Shown here: positions 12,149-25,600 of the stretch, piece after piece | Position numbering within the stretch: position 1 is the first letter of the stretch | How the letters are laid out: each line of letters begins with the position of its first letter | Assembly (NCBI GenBank): GCA_965153355.1 | Contig: OZ231126.1 | Coordinates: 112,282,001 to 112,346,000 of the forward strand | Direction: 5' to 3' | Length of the DNA: 64,000 bases | DNA from: Flaccisagitta enflata | Lineage: Eukaryota; Chaetognatha; Sagittoidea; Aphragmophora | Notes under the pieces: generated by a model | What the model was told of the DNA's origin: nothing | Databases searched by the model: none | The model's input: only the letters and a program-made list of their open reading frames with translations | Position numbers and translations under genes: made by a program

Positions 12149-13258
12149 ACATGCACACGCATTACATAATTATAAAACGTTTCTTCGACGCATTTATCTG
12201 CTCCCATAAAACCGTTTCCATCTGGGTTGTTGTACTTGCAAAATCGTAAATTTTCAGCACATTTCAGAATAGCAGGAGAAGAAATATCGCCTTGGAAGCA
12301 TTTTCTCTTTTCTGAAAATCAAGAAACACAAATTTATTTAACATGTAATCACATACAAATGTACAATGATTTCTCTCGACATCAGTTACAAAACCCAAAA
12401 AGTGATCAATTTTCTAGTTACATGGGCATCATAAACTTTGGGATGTGTTTGTATGTGATCAATATCAAGACAACATCCGTTTAGGGTGCACAGCAATTAC
12501 CTTTACATGGTTTTGCCGTTTGGCAGTTATCCACGATATCTTGTTTAGTAGGTTTTTCTTTAGCAGCGATGAAGCATTCAGTTCCATTCTTGCACGGCTA
12601 TAAAATTTGAAAACATGAGAAAAGTTAGACACAAATGGGCTTAGACGAAACATTCACCTTAATATGAGTGCGTGTAAATACAAATATTCCATCCATCCTT
12701 CCCTTGTCTCTCTCTCTCTCTCTCTCTCTCTCTTTCACATGCACACGCATTACATGATCATAAAACTCTTCTTCGACGCAATCAGCTGCTCCCGTAAAAC
12801 CGTTTCCATCTTGGTTGTTGTACTTGCAAAATGGTGAATTTTCAGCACAATTCACTGAAGTAGAAAGATCGCCTGTGAGGCATTTTTTCCATTCTGAAAA
12901 TCAAGAAACACAAATTTATTTAACATGTAATCACATACAAATGAACAATGATTTCTCTCAACATCAGTTACAAAACCAAAAAAGTGATCAATTTTCTAGT
13001 ATGTGATCAATATCAAAACATCCGTTTAGGGTGCACAGCAATTACCTTTACATAATGGTGCTTCCTTGCACTTTTTCAAGATTGCTGCTGCCGTAATGTC
13101 ATCTTTTGTACTGTCGAGGAAGCAAAATGGGTCTGTGGTCTTGCATGGCTGTAATATTTGAAAACATGAGAAAAATGGGCTTAGATGAAACATTCATCTT
13201 AATATGAGTGCGTGTAAATACAAATATTCCATCCATCCTTCCCTTGTAAACACAATCT

Positions 13259-13350
<92 letters not shown>

Positions 13351-13589
13351 ACATGCACACGCATTACATAATTAATATAATCTGCTTTGACGCAAGCACT
13401 ATCTCCATTCCAAGAGGTTGGATTTGTACTAGGAGTTGGATTTGAGTATTTGCATATTTTTACATCAGCCGAGTTACACGGCAATTCAGTTGGATCCCCG
13501 GCATCTATAGCGCCTTCTATACATTGATCAGCATCAGCCGCCAAAACCAAAAAGCTTACAAAAAGGAAAATTGCATAAAGATTTGACAT
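9080..13589 (-). CDS. Secreted, probably GPI-anchored protein of six 8-cysteine repeats
   Basis: I do not recognise the family. Thirteen minus-strand exons join in phase: 13589-13368, 13148-13046, 12893-12754, 12597-12501, 12311-12166, 11981-11882, 11692-11547, 11354-11255, 11065-10914, 10707-10608, 10418-10273, 9490-9391 and 9213-9080. They predict 561 residues. Exon 1 starts with ATG and a hydrophobic signal peptide (about residues 1-21). Two exon types then alternate. One carries four Cys around FCKYNNPDGNGF and DCV. The other carries four Cys, from PCKNGTECF to TAKPCK. Each repeat is about 82 residues. The last exon is acidic (DSEDKTSDENEND), then NGSAA, then about 20 hydrophobic residues to the stop, as in a GPI signal. 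All internal introns are phase 0 or 1 in strict alternation, which allows whole-repeat duplication. An extracellular role, for example as a surface or structural protein, is inference. Confidence 0.82.
9616..9696. repeat. (CT)n microsatellite in the last repeat unit
   Basis: About 80 bp of CT is followed by TTTCACATGCACACG, the same flank found beside the 5' splice site in the other units of the cysteine-rich gene. The exon expected next to it is missing, so this marks a partly lost seventh unit. Confidence 0.9.
9764..10149. mobile_element. hAT-like MITE with 8-bp target duplication
   Basis: A 386-bp insertion begins TGTGGA and ends TCCACA. It is flanked on both sides by the direct repeat TTAGGTAA (9756-9763 and 10150-10157). 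An 8-bp duplication with short terminal inverted repeats is typical of hAT elements. It has no coding capacity and lies in the intron before exon 12 of the cysteine-rich gene. Confidence 0.75.
10817..10893. repeat. (CT)n microsatellite in a cysteine-rich gene intron
   Basis: Equivalent tracts lie at about 11463-11526, 12090-12145, 12708-12734 and 13260-13347. Each sits about 20 bp from the 5' splice site of an exon of the first type, with the shared flank TTTCACATGCACACGCATTAC. Lengths range from about 12 bp (10241-10252) to about 88 bp. Confidence 0.95.
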
Positions 13590-14735
13590 TTTGATGAAAA
13601 GATTTTCTTTTTCGTACTGGTGTGAAAATTGGTAATGTAACTGGTACAAAGTGATTGTAGTCCTGGTCCTGAGCTTATTTGTTGACAATTGGCGATCGAA
13701 AAAAATGGCCACGTCCCTATTTCTGCCTGGTTGAGTAACAAGTCTCACTCTCACGCGAAAACAATACTTCTTTTTAGCAATAAACTAATAATCACTTGAG
13801 CCTGATTTCTACTTGAGAACCAGTACTCAGATGTTGATGAAACTTGGTCAGTGTTACTTTTAGGGCATTACTAACCTGTGTACCAACTTTCAACAACGTT
13901 CATAAACATTCAATACCCCTAGCTTATTATTTTTGTAGAAATATTAATTCCTGGGCTTGTGCAATTTACATGGGGGAAGGGTAGTAAAGGTACAGCAATG
14001 TTGTTCAAACATGTTGTGAAGGTTCATTGCATCAATTAAAGCTCCCCTGCAATATTTCAGATAATTCTGAGTATTGGTTTAGAAGATATTAGGGCATTTT
14101 GCTAGTAAAATTGATTCCTGGACTTGTGCAATTTACATTGAGGAAGGGTAGTAAAGGTTCAAACTTGTTCTGAATGTTCATTGCAGCAATCAAACTCCGC
14201 TGCAAGATTTCAGTTAATTCTGAGTATTGGTTAAGAAGATATAAGGGTATTTATGATCTATCTAGTCTAGTAACATTATTTCCTGGATTTGAAAATTTTC
14301 TTTGAAATTCTTTTGTCCCCAAAGAACAGTTTTCGTCGGTGACTATGAAGTAGCAGTGATACATAGTCTGTCTGTCTGTCTGTCTGTCTGTTCGTCTGTT
14401 TGTCTGTTCCTCTGTGTCAAACCCTCTCATATCTTCTGATTCAGGCCTCAGAAGTTCATGAAACTTTACTAGTGTTATTCTTATGTCAATGGGAGCTTGT
14501 GTACCAATTTTCAAAAAAATTCATAAACTTTTACTACCCTTGGCCAATTATTTCTGTAGTAATATTTTACTGGACTTTAGTAATTTACATAGGTAGAGGG
14601 TAGTAAAACTATGTGAATTCTTTTAATATTTAGTATTCAAGTAAAAGGTACAAAATAAACAACCCCTGCAAAATTTGAATCAAATCTGAGGTCTGGTGTA
14701 GGAGATATTAGTGTGGAGGCTATGGAGACGCAAGG
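13590..14735. repeat. Diverged 167-bp and longer direct repeats, no gene
   Basis: A block reading TTCCTGG(G/A)CTTGTGCAATTTACAT...GGGTAGTAAAGG recurs at about 13948 and 14115, and more diverged at about 14570. A preceding block, with GATGAAACTTGGTCAGTGTTA and GTGTACCAA, is repeated at 13835 and 14455. A (GTCT)n run lies at 14369-14410. No coding sequence was recognised. Confidence 0.65.
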
Positions 14736-14739
14736 CGGG

Positions 14740-15258
14740 TAGCAAGGATTCTAAAGGCTACAGAGTGTTTAATTTGACGAGGTAAAAAAGGGTACAAAAG
14801 AGTGTTTGGTCTACCTTAGCAATGAGGCTAAATTTAACGCCATAGTCAAGGGGTTACTTAAAAAGGAAATCACAATGTATGATTTATTATGTGTGTTTAA
14901 CTCTAAGGCCACTCATTGGCGCCATACCCTTGATCCTTTGCTAAAATGTCAGGAATTTTTCACTAGCTTTAAACATTTCTAATCTGTTTTTCAAACGGCC
15001 AAATGGCCAATGATAAGGGAAGAATCTCTCGTGGAAGCTTTGAACTGTGTTCAGGGGGATGACAAAGAGACTGGCCAATTTTATGAAAAATGGGCGGATT
15101 TACAAAAATTAATGGCATGGAGGGTGGAGGATAGGATAGATTCTTTTATCAATGGTCTCAGAAACCCTACCATAAAGCGTATGATCTCAGTCCCTTCATG
15201 TCCCTTCAAGGTCGTTAAATCAGGTTCCCACTGCACTTCAAATCTATGTCACATCTAA
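14740..15258 (+). pseudogene. Degenerate retrotransposon gag-like fragment
   Basis: A plus-strand reading from 15010 to 15258 gives 82 residues with FYEKWADLQKLM and DRIDSFINGLRNPTIKRMI. This resembles the capsid-region helices of LTR-retrotransposon Gag proteins. An upstream segment (about 14780-14980) in the same general context (KECLVYLSNEAKFNAIVKGL) is separated by a stop and frame change. No pol domain follows. The match is by eye and short, so a host-derived gag-like gene or chance resemblance remain possible. Confidence 0.35.
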
Positions 15259-15261
15259 ACA

Positions 15262-16465
15262 AAAAGAGCTAGAAATCTGGGATTGGACCTAAATTGAAGA
15301 AAACAAAAAAATCCTTCAATAATCTTACTAATAAATTGTTTTTATCATTTATAAAACCTGGAAAATATTAATGATAATACTGGAAACTTTTTTTAAGCGC
15401 CTCACTGTACTATATTGATCACGGGTGAAGTAGCGCCAAGTCGTTATGCCATCATCAAACGATCATGATTTACTCCCCACATTATCAAGAGCATTAAAAG
15501 AGCATGATGCTCTGTTAAAAAAGTCTAATCTTGGCAAGGCAGAAAGAAGCAACTAGACACTGCCATATCATCCAGTTTTCTAAGAAGAGAGAATCACCTC
15601 ACAGAGGTTGGACTTAAAATGATTTATTTCCATCAAACAAGGCCCAGCTAAAGCCAATATGTTCATTACGCTCATTAGGAATGAATGAATTTTGTATTTT
15701 TGAAGAATGAACCTAGGGCCTAGAATGAACCTATCTCCGTCGTGTCTTTAATTGGTGTTGTCGTAAGTCCGTGTTGTGTCAGTAATCTATGTCGTGTCAT
15801 TAACTTGCGTCAATACTCTGTGAAAAGCCTGTATCTGCGCTGCCATTTATCTACGTTTTGTTTGCAATCTTCGTCGTGTCATTAATCAACATCGTGTCAT
15901 TAATTCCCCATGTTTCTCTGTCCCCTCTATGACGCTCATGTACCATCCCCGGGTCCATCGCATCAACCTCATCTTCTCACTTCCCATCTCGTCGCATCGT
16001 CGCTGCTTGGATCGTCACGTCGGCGCTGGGATCCTTTTGTCGTCATTGGCATCATTACATAGGAGTCGGCGTCATCTCGTAATGGTCGTTGTCAGGTCCG
16101 TCGTCAAGGTAGTTGTCTAGTCAGATTATTCTCAAAGATCTCGCCTTCTGAACTATCTTCATGCCTCATGATCACTAAGATAAGTCTCCGTCGATTGTCC
16201 ATTGCATTTTTTTCCCATCATGTCCTGTCTATGTAAATGAGCTCTATCTAGTTATTTGTACTTGTTTTCCCCTGCTATCTCTCCAAACCCTCGCTTTGTT
16301 TTGATTTTTGTCTTTGTTTTTTGTTTTTGCTCTCTTTTTCCTTTCTCGGTCTCTCTATCTCTTCTGTATCTTCTGTCTCTTTTCCATCTCTTTTCCGTCT
16401 CTTTTCCGTCTCCTATCCGTCTCCTATCCGTCTCTTCTGTCTCCATTCTGTCTTTTCTGTCTTTC
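15262..16465. other. Gene-free stretch with GTCGTGTCATTAAT repeats
   Basis: From about 15735 to 15905 variants of GTCGTGTCATTAAT recur irregularly. From 16255 to 16460 the plus strand is pyrimidine-rich with CTGTCTCTTTTC-like units. The short frames here look like repeat artefacts. Confidence 0.5.
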
Positions 16466-16469
16466 GCCA

Positions 16470-16773
16470 GGGTAGGACAAAGTGCCCAAGCACGCAAGCA
16501 TTGCTTGTAGGCAGCTAGCTGTTTTTTGTAGGCAGGAAAGTTAGATATCAATCAAATTTAATATGAAAAAAATGATAAAAATGATTTTCTAATTGGTTTA
16601 TCAAAGTTTGGCTCATCAGGGTATTCTTACTTGTTGATTTTGCAAGCAAGTTCATGTTTCTTTATTCAAAGCATATATAATTTGTTGTAAAATCCTACGG
16701 TTTTATTGTAGGCAGGAAGCCATTAAAAAATTTTGCTAGTAGGCAGCCAAAAATCTTGTCGGACCCTAGTCTT
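16470..16773. mobile_element. Short inverted-repeat element, AGGGT(A/C)(G/C)GACAA ends
   Basis: The left end reads AGGGTAGGACAAAGTGCCC and the right end, reverse complemented, reads AGGGTCCGACAAG. The interior has three GTAGGCAG motifs and AT-rich filler. The left end matches the copy at 5849. No open frame, so it is non-autonomous. Confidence 0.55.
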
Positions 16774-17133
16774 TCCCCTTTCTCTCTGCTGCCCTTTCTC
16801 TTCTCTCTCCTTTGTGTTTCTCCTTTGTTATGATTTGCATAAAAAAATATATCATTAATATGTGATTGACTTATTTTTAGCATAAAAAAATACAAAAAAT
16901 ACATAATACATAATCTGAAAGAATTTTCATTCAATACCAAAGGTTATGATGACCAAAAACAGCTTCAGTAATGTACAAAATTAAGAATCATGAAGACAGC
17001 AAATTTTTTGTTCAAAAGAGGTCTGTCATATTTAGCGCATGGCGTAGGAAATTTGGACATACAATATCTTCCATGTTTTGATGGCCCCCAATAGCGTGTA
17101 ATACACTGTCGATTCAATTCTTGCATCGTTAAC

Positions 17134-17136
<3 letters not shown>

Positions 17137-17194
<58 letters not shown>

Positions 17195-17204
17195 GCTCGC
17201 AATG

Positions 17205-17255
<51 letters not shown>

Positions 17256-17272
17256 AAACACACACACACACA
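17137..17272. repeat. Compound (GTCT)n(CT)n(CA)n microsatellite
   Basis: About 30 bp of GTCT, then about 30 bp of CT, then about 45 bp of CA with a short interruption, ending in ACACACATTTTTAG. Confidence 0.95.
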
Positions 17273-17274
17273 TT

Positions 17275-17455
17275 TTTAGTCGCAGACAACGACTCTATTA
17301 GAGGCGTCTGTCCGTCCGTTGGTCGGTCGGTTGGTCGGTCGGTTGGTTGGTTGGTCCAACACGCTCAAGTTGAAAAGTGGGAAAACACGCATTTCCGCCC
17401 CTGCCCACCCATCCGCAACTGGTATTGGCCGTGTATCCGGCCTCGTTTTATTCAA
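17275..17455 (-). mobile_element. GTCGCG-family palindromic element, minus orientation
   Basis: In plus coordinates it starts TTTTTAGTCGCAGACAACGACTC, goes through GTCCGTCCGTTGGTCGGTCGG and TTCCGCCCCTGCCC, and ends GGCCGTGTATCCGGCCTCGTTTT. These blocks in the same order appear inverted at 26765, 34852 and 50143, giving a family about 150-180 bp long. Confidence 0.8.
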
Positions 17456-17506
17456 CTTTGGAACAAGCCGGGGTTTGTTGTTTTTCGGCCAATTTGATTG
17501 GTCAAG

Positions 17507-17580
<74 letters not shown>

Positions 17581-17581
17581 C

Positions 17582-17646
17582 AGAATCCAGTCTATTCGTT
17601 TGGGCGTCAAATTTTTGACAATGACAGTAGCGATGACGACTTTGTT

Positions 17647-17705
<59 letters not shown>

Positions 17706-17778
17706 CCGTAAAAAGAACAGTGATGACGCTCCGTTGAGACTTGAAAACAATCATGAAAGACTTACGTTTAAGAAATAA
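17582..17778 (+). CDS. Possible terminal exon with polyasparagine
   Basis: A (CT)n tract ends in CTCAATCAG, a good 3' splice acceptor. It is followed by an open frame of 65 codons to a stop at 17776. It contains an acidic DNDSSDDDF stretch, about 22 Asn encoded by an (AAC)n run, then basic and charged residues ending LTFKK. No upstream exon was identified. The microsatellite could equally create a spurious frame. Confidence 0.3.
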
Positions 17779-18836
17779 AAGTTCCCATTTGTGCACTGAC
17801 ATGAGGTCGGTCGAAATTCTAAATTTGCATAGAAAATGAAAAAATGGAAAAAATAAAAACATAGTTCTCTTCCAAAATCAATTACAGAGAGAACTATGTT
17901 TTTCAAAATGCAAAATGTTGCTGCTTTTGAGAGTCTTAGAATTTCGACCACAGTAAAACATTTTTTCTGAATCTTTATAATTCTGTCATCAGATTTGAAT
18001 TTTTTTTATTTCCTGCTGTTCAGGCTGACTTTTAGTGGTTTTTTTTTGTTGAACTACTCTCTCAGGGATACTAGTAAGCTAAAATATTGCTTCACAGATA
18101 GTTCAATTGATTTCCGATATCAGAAAATGACTTTTTTCCTGATTATCTAAAAATTTGCAAATTAATTTTGTCAGCCGACATGGGAGACGTTATTGATCAA
18201 CCTTGGGGCTCAGGAAAAAAAGTGGCCCTAGATGTCGCTTGGGTGTCTAACTAGGAACCCTGAGGGGGGATTAAAAGGTTAAATCAGGTAAGATGCGGCT
18301 TTATCCTCTGTACATATCAGTAAATGTACAATGTCATCTCAAAATTTGTAAGCGGAATTTCATCAAAAAACCTCATTTTCCTGCCTTTTTATTTTTGAAA
18401 AGCGTATCAAAAGGCGACTTTAAGCATATTTTTGAATACAGATGTATATATACAGTGTATCTGGTGACAATTCGTCTCATAGAAGTGCTAGTTGCTGAAT
18501 AATTGATCCAGTATAAAGGAAAAACTAGGCTGAAACACATCAATTTTTTCCAAAAATTTACCGTCATATGTAGTTCATGTTGAATTCTACTGTCCTTTTA
18601 ATACATTACTACTTTTACACAAGGTGGATTGATTGATTGATTGTTTGATTGACTGGTGCTTTTTCCAGATGTGGACTTAACTTCATTGACGGCACACACA
18701 TGTGGTTCCAAGGTTAAGGTACATGAAGTTTGGGTAAAGTGGGGGATATTGTTCTACTTTTCATACTAGTCTCATCCATTCATCGAAATGGTCATTAATC
18801 ATCCAACTGTTTATTTATCGATTTATCTGTTACCAG
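17779..18836. other. Gene-free stretch
   Basis: AT-rich sequence with a 40-bp inverted repeat around 17805-17950: GGTCGAAATTCTAAATTTGCA against a complementary TCTTAGAATTTCGACC. No coding signal was seen apart from possible upstream parts of the MULE-like gene. Confidence 0.45.
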
Positions 18837-20327
<1,491 letters not shown>

Positions 20328-21362
20328 GTAGGTGGAAAAGTGTGTCCTGGATAATCATCAGTCAGTTTTCAAATATAGGATTATCAATCTCAAATGGTAT
20401 GCTTTTAATCTTAGATGCATCATGTCAATGATTTTAAATCTTTTTTCTGTGTTTGATATTTCTTAACAGTTGATCATGACACCTAAAAACAAATTGTTTG
20501 AGATCATTGGCACAATGCATCTAAAAGTAAAAGCTTAATATTTTTCCCAGTGGAGATTGATCACCCTGTACCAATGGTATCAAAGACCTTTAAGCGCCGC
20601 AGTTTATCACTTACACTCTTTTTTTTTATAAGAACCTGTTTATAAGAACATCAAGGCTTCGAATAGCCCCAAAATTAAGAACATCTTAGGAACATATAAA
20701 GGCTTCATATCTGGAGAGAAAAATTTTGCTCAAGGTAAAACTAAAAAAACATAAAGAAAACATTTGAATTTTAGTATAATTAACATGATATTTTATGATT
20801 TTTAAATATAGATCATGGAAATATCCTTAAACTGTCTTGAAAATAAGAACATGAAGCCTTTGAAAAAAAATCATGTTCTTATAGAAAAAAAGAGTGCAAT
20901 CACCTCTTTTCCTTATAACAGTGAAATCGCCGTAAAACAAGTGCAGGCTTCTAGAGTTGTTTACTGTGAACTGATCCAAGGAGGGGAATCGACCAAGCGA
21001 ATTTACAAATTTTTTCTTTTTTTATTGCCAAGATAGAAGAGTGGAACAAAATTCAACCGCTAGCTCCAAGCTATTTTATCTAAACTACATGGAACTGGAA
21101 AGAATATGATAGGTAGCTTGATATTTTTCCCACGAAAGCGGCTATCCTTCTACATCAGTTTGTCCTCAACTATTTTTTATGCGATTACGGCCAAAGTAAT
21201 TACATGGTGGCCATACAACTTACGATTTGTCCAGGGGTTGGATGGTTATTCATGCAAAATTTCAGAAAATTTCATAAGATATTTTTTTAGCTACGTTAAT
21301 CTGAAATCTTTAGGTAGATAGGCTGGTTTGGGTGGTTGCACTACCCGAAAATTTCTGAAACT
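20328..21362. other. Gene-free stretch or long intron
   Basis: AT-rich sequence. TAAGAAC(A/C) motifs recur at 20628-20705. No exon was recognised. Confidence 0.45.
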
Positions 21363-23605
21363 TCACACATCAGTAGACACAGCGTTACGAAACATAGACA
21401 AAGACAACTTTGAGTGCCCAGAGCTGGGAGTGGTTCAGAAGTGTTCTATGATACTTGGTGAATACCAATCACCCAGTGGTAAATTTTTTTGAAAGCAAAA
21501 TTTTGAAAAAAATGCCTTTTGAGGAAAAAAAAGGTGTTTTTTTAGCATTTCTCTAGCATTAAATTGTAAAAGTAGTTTTAAAAATCCTAGAAAATCCTAT
21601 AGATGTGTGATTATAGTCAAGGTTTACAGACTTTTACCTTTAACAGCAAGTTACATGAGATATCTTAAAAATTAAAGCTGAATAATAGCCTAAAATATTG
21701 ATTTTTATAGTATTCTAGTGCCTAAATTTGATCAAGCAGCTTCAAAAATCCTGGAAAATCCTAGGAATGTCTAGTAATAGTTACAGTACAAATACTTTAA
21801 CCATGAACAGTAAGTAATTTGGGATATTTTCAAGTTTACAGCTTAAAAATAACCTAAAAAATGCTAAATATTGATTTTTTTTAGCTTTGACTAAAAAAAA
21901 TATTTAAAAAAACTTTTTATTAAAAGTCAAAGTATAGATACTTCAACTATTACTATATAGTGATAGTATTATTTAAGATTTTATAAGCTGCATCATCAAT
22001 ATTTAGCTTAAAATGTTAAAAATACACAGATGTTTTGCCTTTTTCAGGTTATCTTTAAGGCTATCGTTGCTTCAAAATGAAGTTACCCTGAAATTTTTTT
22101 TTCTTTTATAGAATGTCAAATACTAGTATAAGAAACCCCTTCAAAAAATTTCAGAAAATTGAAAAAACCCAAATATAGGCAATTTTTCAGACCCTCGCTA
22201 GCCTGACTGGGGCAACGGAGGAAGCTGAAATTTTTAGTGAAGATAGACAAGACATGTGGCCAGGGTAGACCTGTAAAAAAAATTTGAATTTCATCATTTT
22301 ACATAAAATAAATCCAAGAAGAAATCTGTAAAATGTAACCATATAGAGGCTAGTTGCTTTTTTTGGAATTTGTTCCAGGTCTACCCTGGCCACATGTCTT
22401 CTCTATGTTCAGTAAAAATTTCAGCTTCCTACGTTGCCCCAGTCAGGCTAGCGAATGTCTAGAAAATTACCATCATTTTGTCATTCATTAAAGTGAAAAT
22501 CAAAAGAAAATACACAGTAAAGGTACAATTCTTGAACAATTTTTTTCATCGACTCTTTTTTAGCCTCCCTAACTATCAGTTTTAAAGCACAAACTCATGA
22601 AAGCAGTCAGCGTCTGTGGCTAGTGAGTAGATCGCTTGACATGAGCACTGTAATAATGCGCAAGGTGAGAACTGAAATTAATTTCTTGAAACATTGACAT
22701 TGAAAGAAGAATTTATGATTAAGGAAGGACAAACGGCCTCCTTTAGTCTGTTGTTCATATCCAGCACTGATACATTCATTTTTTTTATTTTTTCCCCTTT
22801 GCTTAACCAAAGCATTCTTGATTTTGTTTTTACTTTGTAATTTGGGTCAGGCCAGTGCTATACAGTTGATAATTGAAAGAGAGACCCTCAGTACGCATAT
22901 TAGTCCAATCATCATGATAACAGATTTTTAATTTGTCGCCTATCTTGAGGAAATGAAAGCCTTAAGCTGTAAACTTCAAAATATCCCAAACTACTCACTA
23001 TTCAGGGTAAAGATATTTATACTTTATTTGTTGGTAAACATATCCATGTTTTTTCAGTATTTCTTTAACTGTATAAACAATATTTTGCTTAAAAATGCTA
23101 AAAATAAGCAATATTTTTCTATTTTTTGGCTTTTTTTCAGCTGGAATCTTGAAATATCCCTGTTAACTTGTTGTTCAGGGTAAGTGTATCTCTACTTTAA
23201 CTATTACTACACATTTCTAGTATTTTCAAAGGTTTTTGAAGCCGCATGATCAAATTTAAGCTCTAAAATACTAAAAAAAACATTTTTTTTTAAGCTCTAA
23301 TTTTAAAGATATTGCAAGTAACTTGCAGTATTGGGATAAATTATGTACATCTGAACTAAAACTACCTATTTCCAGTATTTTTTTAGAATCTTTGAAGCTG
23401 CTTTACCAATTTAATACTGAAAAAATGCTGAAAATACCCTTTTTTTTGTCTTAAAAAAGAATTTTTTCAAAATTTTTCTTTCAAAAAAATTTACCACCGG
23501 GTGATTGATATTCACCAAGTATCATAGGACACTTCTGAACCACTCCCAGCTCTGGGCACTCAAAGTTGTCTTTGTCTATGTATCGTAACACTGTGTAGAC
23601 AAGGT
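21363..23605. mobile_element. Large foldback element, about 2.2 kb
   Basis: The left arm (21363-21490) and right arm (23455-23605) are reverse complements. They share GACAAAGACAACTTTGAGTG, CCCAGAGCTGGGAGTGGTTC and ATACTTGGTGAATA. A second, inner inverted pair at 22195-22270 and 22378-22455 shares CTAGCCTGACTGGGGCAACG and CCTGGCCACATGTC. Between them, about 150-bp blocks with AAAATCCTA and AAATATTGATTTTT repeat in the left half and reappear inverted in the right half. The whole block folds around about 22325. No coding capacity was seen. Confidence 0.85.
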
Positions 23606-23857
23606 CATATACTGTTACTGTTCAGCTTTCAAAGTTTGGGTAAAAAAAGGTCACGACGATTTCCACCACTTGTAGAAAAATGTCACGATCACGTTCATTT
23701 TCAGACTTCGTATTTCACGCCTGAGCGCTCATGAAATCATTAACTATGTTTTTTCTTTTGATCACTACATCCAATATGTTTTGAGTATTTGAAAAATAAG
23801 TAGAACAGAGGAAAGCTAAAACACTACGCTTTCTAATGTTGTAAAATTTGATTGTAA
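23606..23857. other. Short gene-free stretch
   Basis: Nothing recognised between the foldback element and the next MITE. Confidence 0.4.
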
Positions 23858-23859
23858 TA

Positions 23860-24500
23860 CAGGGTGGTCAAAAAAAGAGTGACCAAGCTAGAATTTTCTG
23901 CAATAGGGTTTGAATTTTTTTTATAAGTTAGTATTTTAAAAATGAAGTAAAGTGTACAAAAAAAATAATTTTTTTTTTTCAAACAAATAAGTATATAAGT
24001 ATAAAAAAGTAAAATATTTGCATAGATCAGTAATAACATAAATATCAGCTAATTTGAAAAAACACATACCTTAACTAGGTCATGTCTGATATAAACACAA
24101 TTAATTGTAAGTCTCCAAGCTTTGGTTAAAGAGATTTGAATAGAAAACAAAAGAATGTTTTTAAGAAGTATCTTTTGTTTTGTTGTATGCATGTATTTTT
24201 AAAATTTTTCTTAGATTTTTTTCAAGGTTTCGAGTCATCTTTAACTATAAATAGTGAATCTATAAAAAATTTTTAGTTTTTATACAAAAATTTTTTTCAA
24301 AAAATCAAAGCGGTCCAAAATTAAATTGAGTCAATTGTAAATAGCTCCAAATATAAAAAAGATATACAGAAATCACAATAATGAAAAAAATTCTCCTGCA
24401 CCATATCTTTTTAGCAAAAAAAGAATTTTTTTCATAAACACTTTTTTATAAAAGATATAAGTAAACAAAAAAGACACTTTTTTTTGGACCACCCGTTATT
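23860..24500. mobile_element. MITE with GGGTGGTC termini (Tc1/mariner-like ends)
   Basis: The left end reads ACAGGGTGGTCAAAAAAAGA. The right end, reverse complemented, reads AACGGGTGGTCCAAAAAAAA. The AT-rich 640-bp interior has no open frame. The ends resemble those of Tc1/mariner-derived MITEs. Confidence 0.7.
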
Positions 24501-24935
24501 TTAAAAAATAAAGCAACGCGATTACTCCCTTACGGCCGGCCACCTTAAAAAGTTGAATCGGTAAATTCCTCTAGACAGGCGAAGACAAGTGATTCAGATT
24601 CAAATGAAGAATTCACTTAATGACGGTAACACACTCTAGCAACTGGGTTTGTTTTGATCCTGAGCCAGGAAAACAATTGCCTTTAGACTGAGATAGTTTT
24701 ATAGGAAATGGATCTCTTCAGTTAAACCTTTCTTGTAGTTAAACACCATTGCAATGTGAACAAAACCACTGAGCTAGTTTTGCAGGGGCAACCAAAGGAA
24801 TTGCGCATTCAAGTTAGCTCATCATGTGCGCCAAAGCTTCATTGTCAAGGGACAAACAAACAGGTTATGCAATTTCGCTGTACTTATGTGTCTGATTATT
24901 TGGTCTTTGTTTATTATAGCATTTCTGTCTTTTTC

Positions 24936-25038
<103 letters not shown>

Positions 25039-25084
25039 GCTTCTCGTCAGGTGCATTCCGGCACTCGCGTTTGTAATGTTGCCT

Positions 25085-25310
25085 AATGTTGACTGATTTT
25101 GACTGACAGATTGACTGACAGATTGATAGACACATTAAGTGACACGTTGACTGACAAATTGAGTGACACATTAAATGACACATTGAATGACTCTTTGAAT
25201 GACACTGACACTTTGATTTGAATGACACATTAAATGACAATCAATGACCCATTGATTGACTTACGGAATGACTCATTGAATGACTTATTGAGTAACCAAT
25301 TGGCTGATCA
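25085..25310. repeat. 12-bp minisatellite, unit TGACACATTGAA
   Basis: About 17 diverged copies with variants TGACTGACAGAT and TGACACATTAAA. Confidence 0.8.
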
Positions 25311-25384
25311 ATTATAAAAAATGGACAGAAAACAGCCACATGAAATAAAAAGAATAATAAGCGTCATTTTTTCACAGTTCAAAC

Positions 25385-25600
25385 TAGGGATGCAGAAGCG
25401 GTAGCGGAAGCGGAAGCGGGTGGAAGCGGTAGTTTGAGCATGGAAGCGGAAGCGGAAGCGGAAGCGCAATTTTGAAATCAAGTGGAAGCGGAAGCGGAAG
25501 CGAAAACATCTTTTGAGGCCTAATGGAAGCGGGAGCGGAAGCGAAAGGACGTAATCAAGCGCTTCCGCTTCCGCTTCCACTTCAGATCCTGACAATATTT
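25385..25600. mobile_element. GGAAGC-repeat MITE, copy 1
   Basis: It begins CTAGGGATGCAGAAGCGG and is filled with GGAAGC hexamers. The strand polarity flips to GCTTCC at the right end (GCGCTTCCGCTTCCGCTTCC). The same terminal block, inverted, ends the copy at 27212-27423. Confidence 0.75.

Noticed and set aside
13194-13754. A 186-residue minus-strand frame covering exon 1 of the cysteine-rich gene
   Set aside because: Only the part from ATG at 13589 to the donor at 13368 is supported. The rest reads upstream sequence and then the intron with its CT tract.
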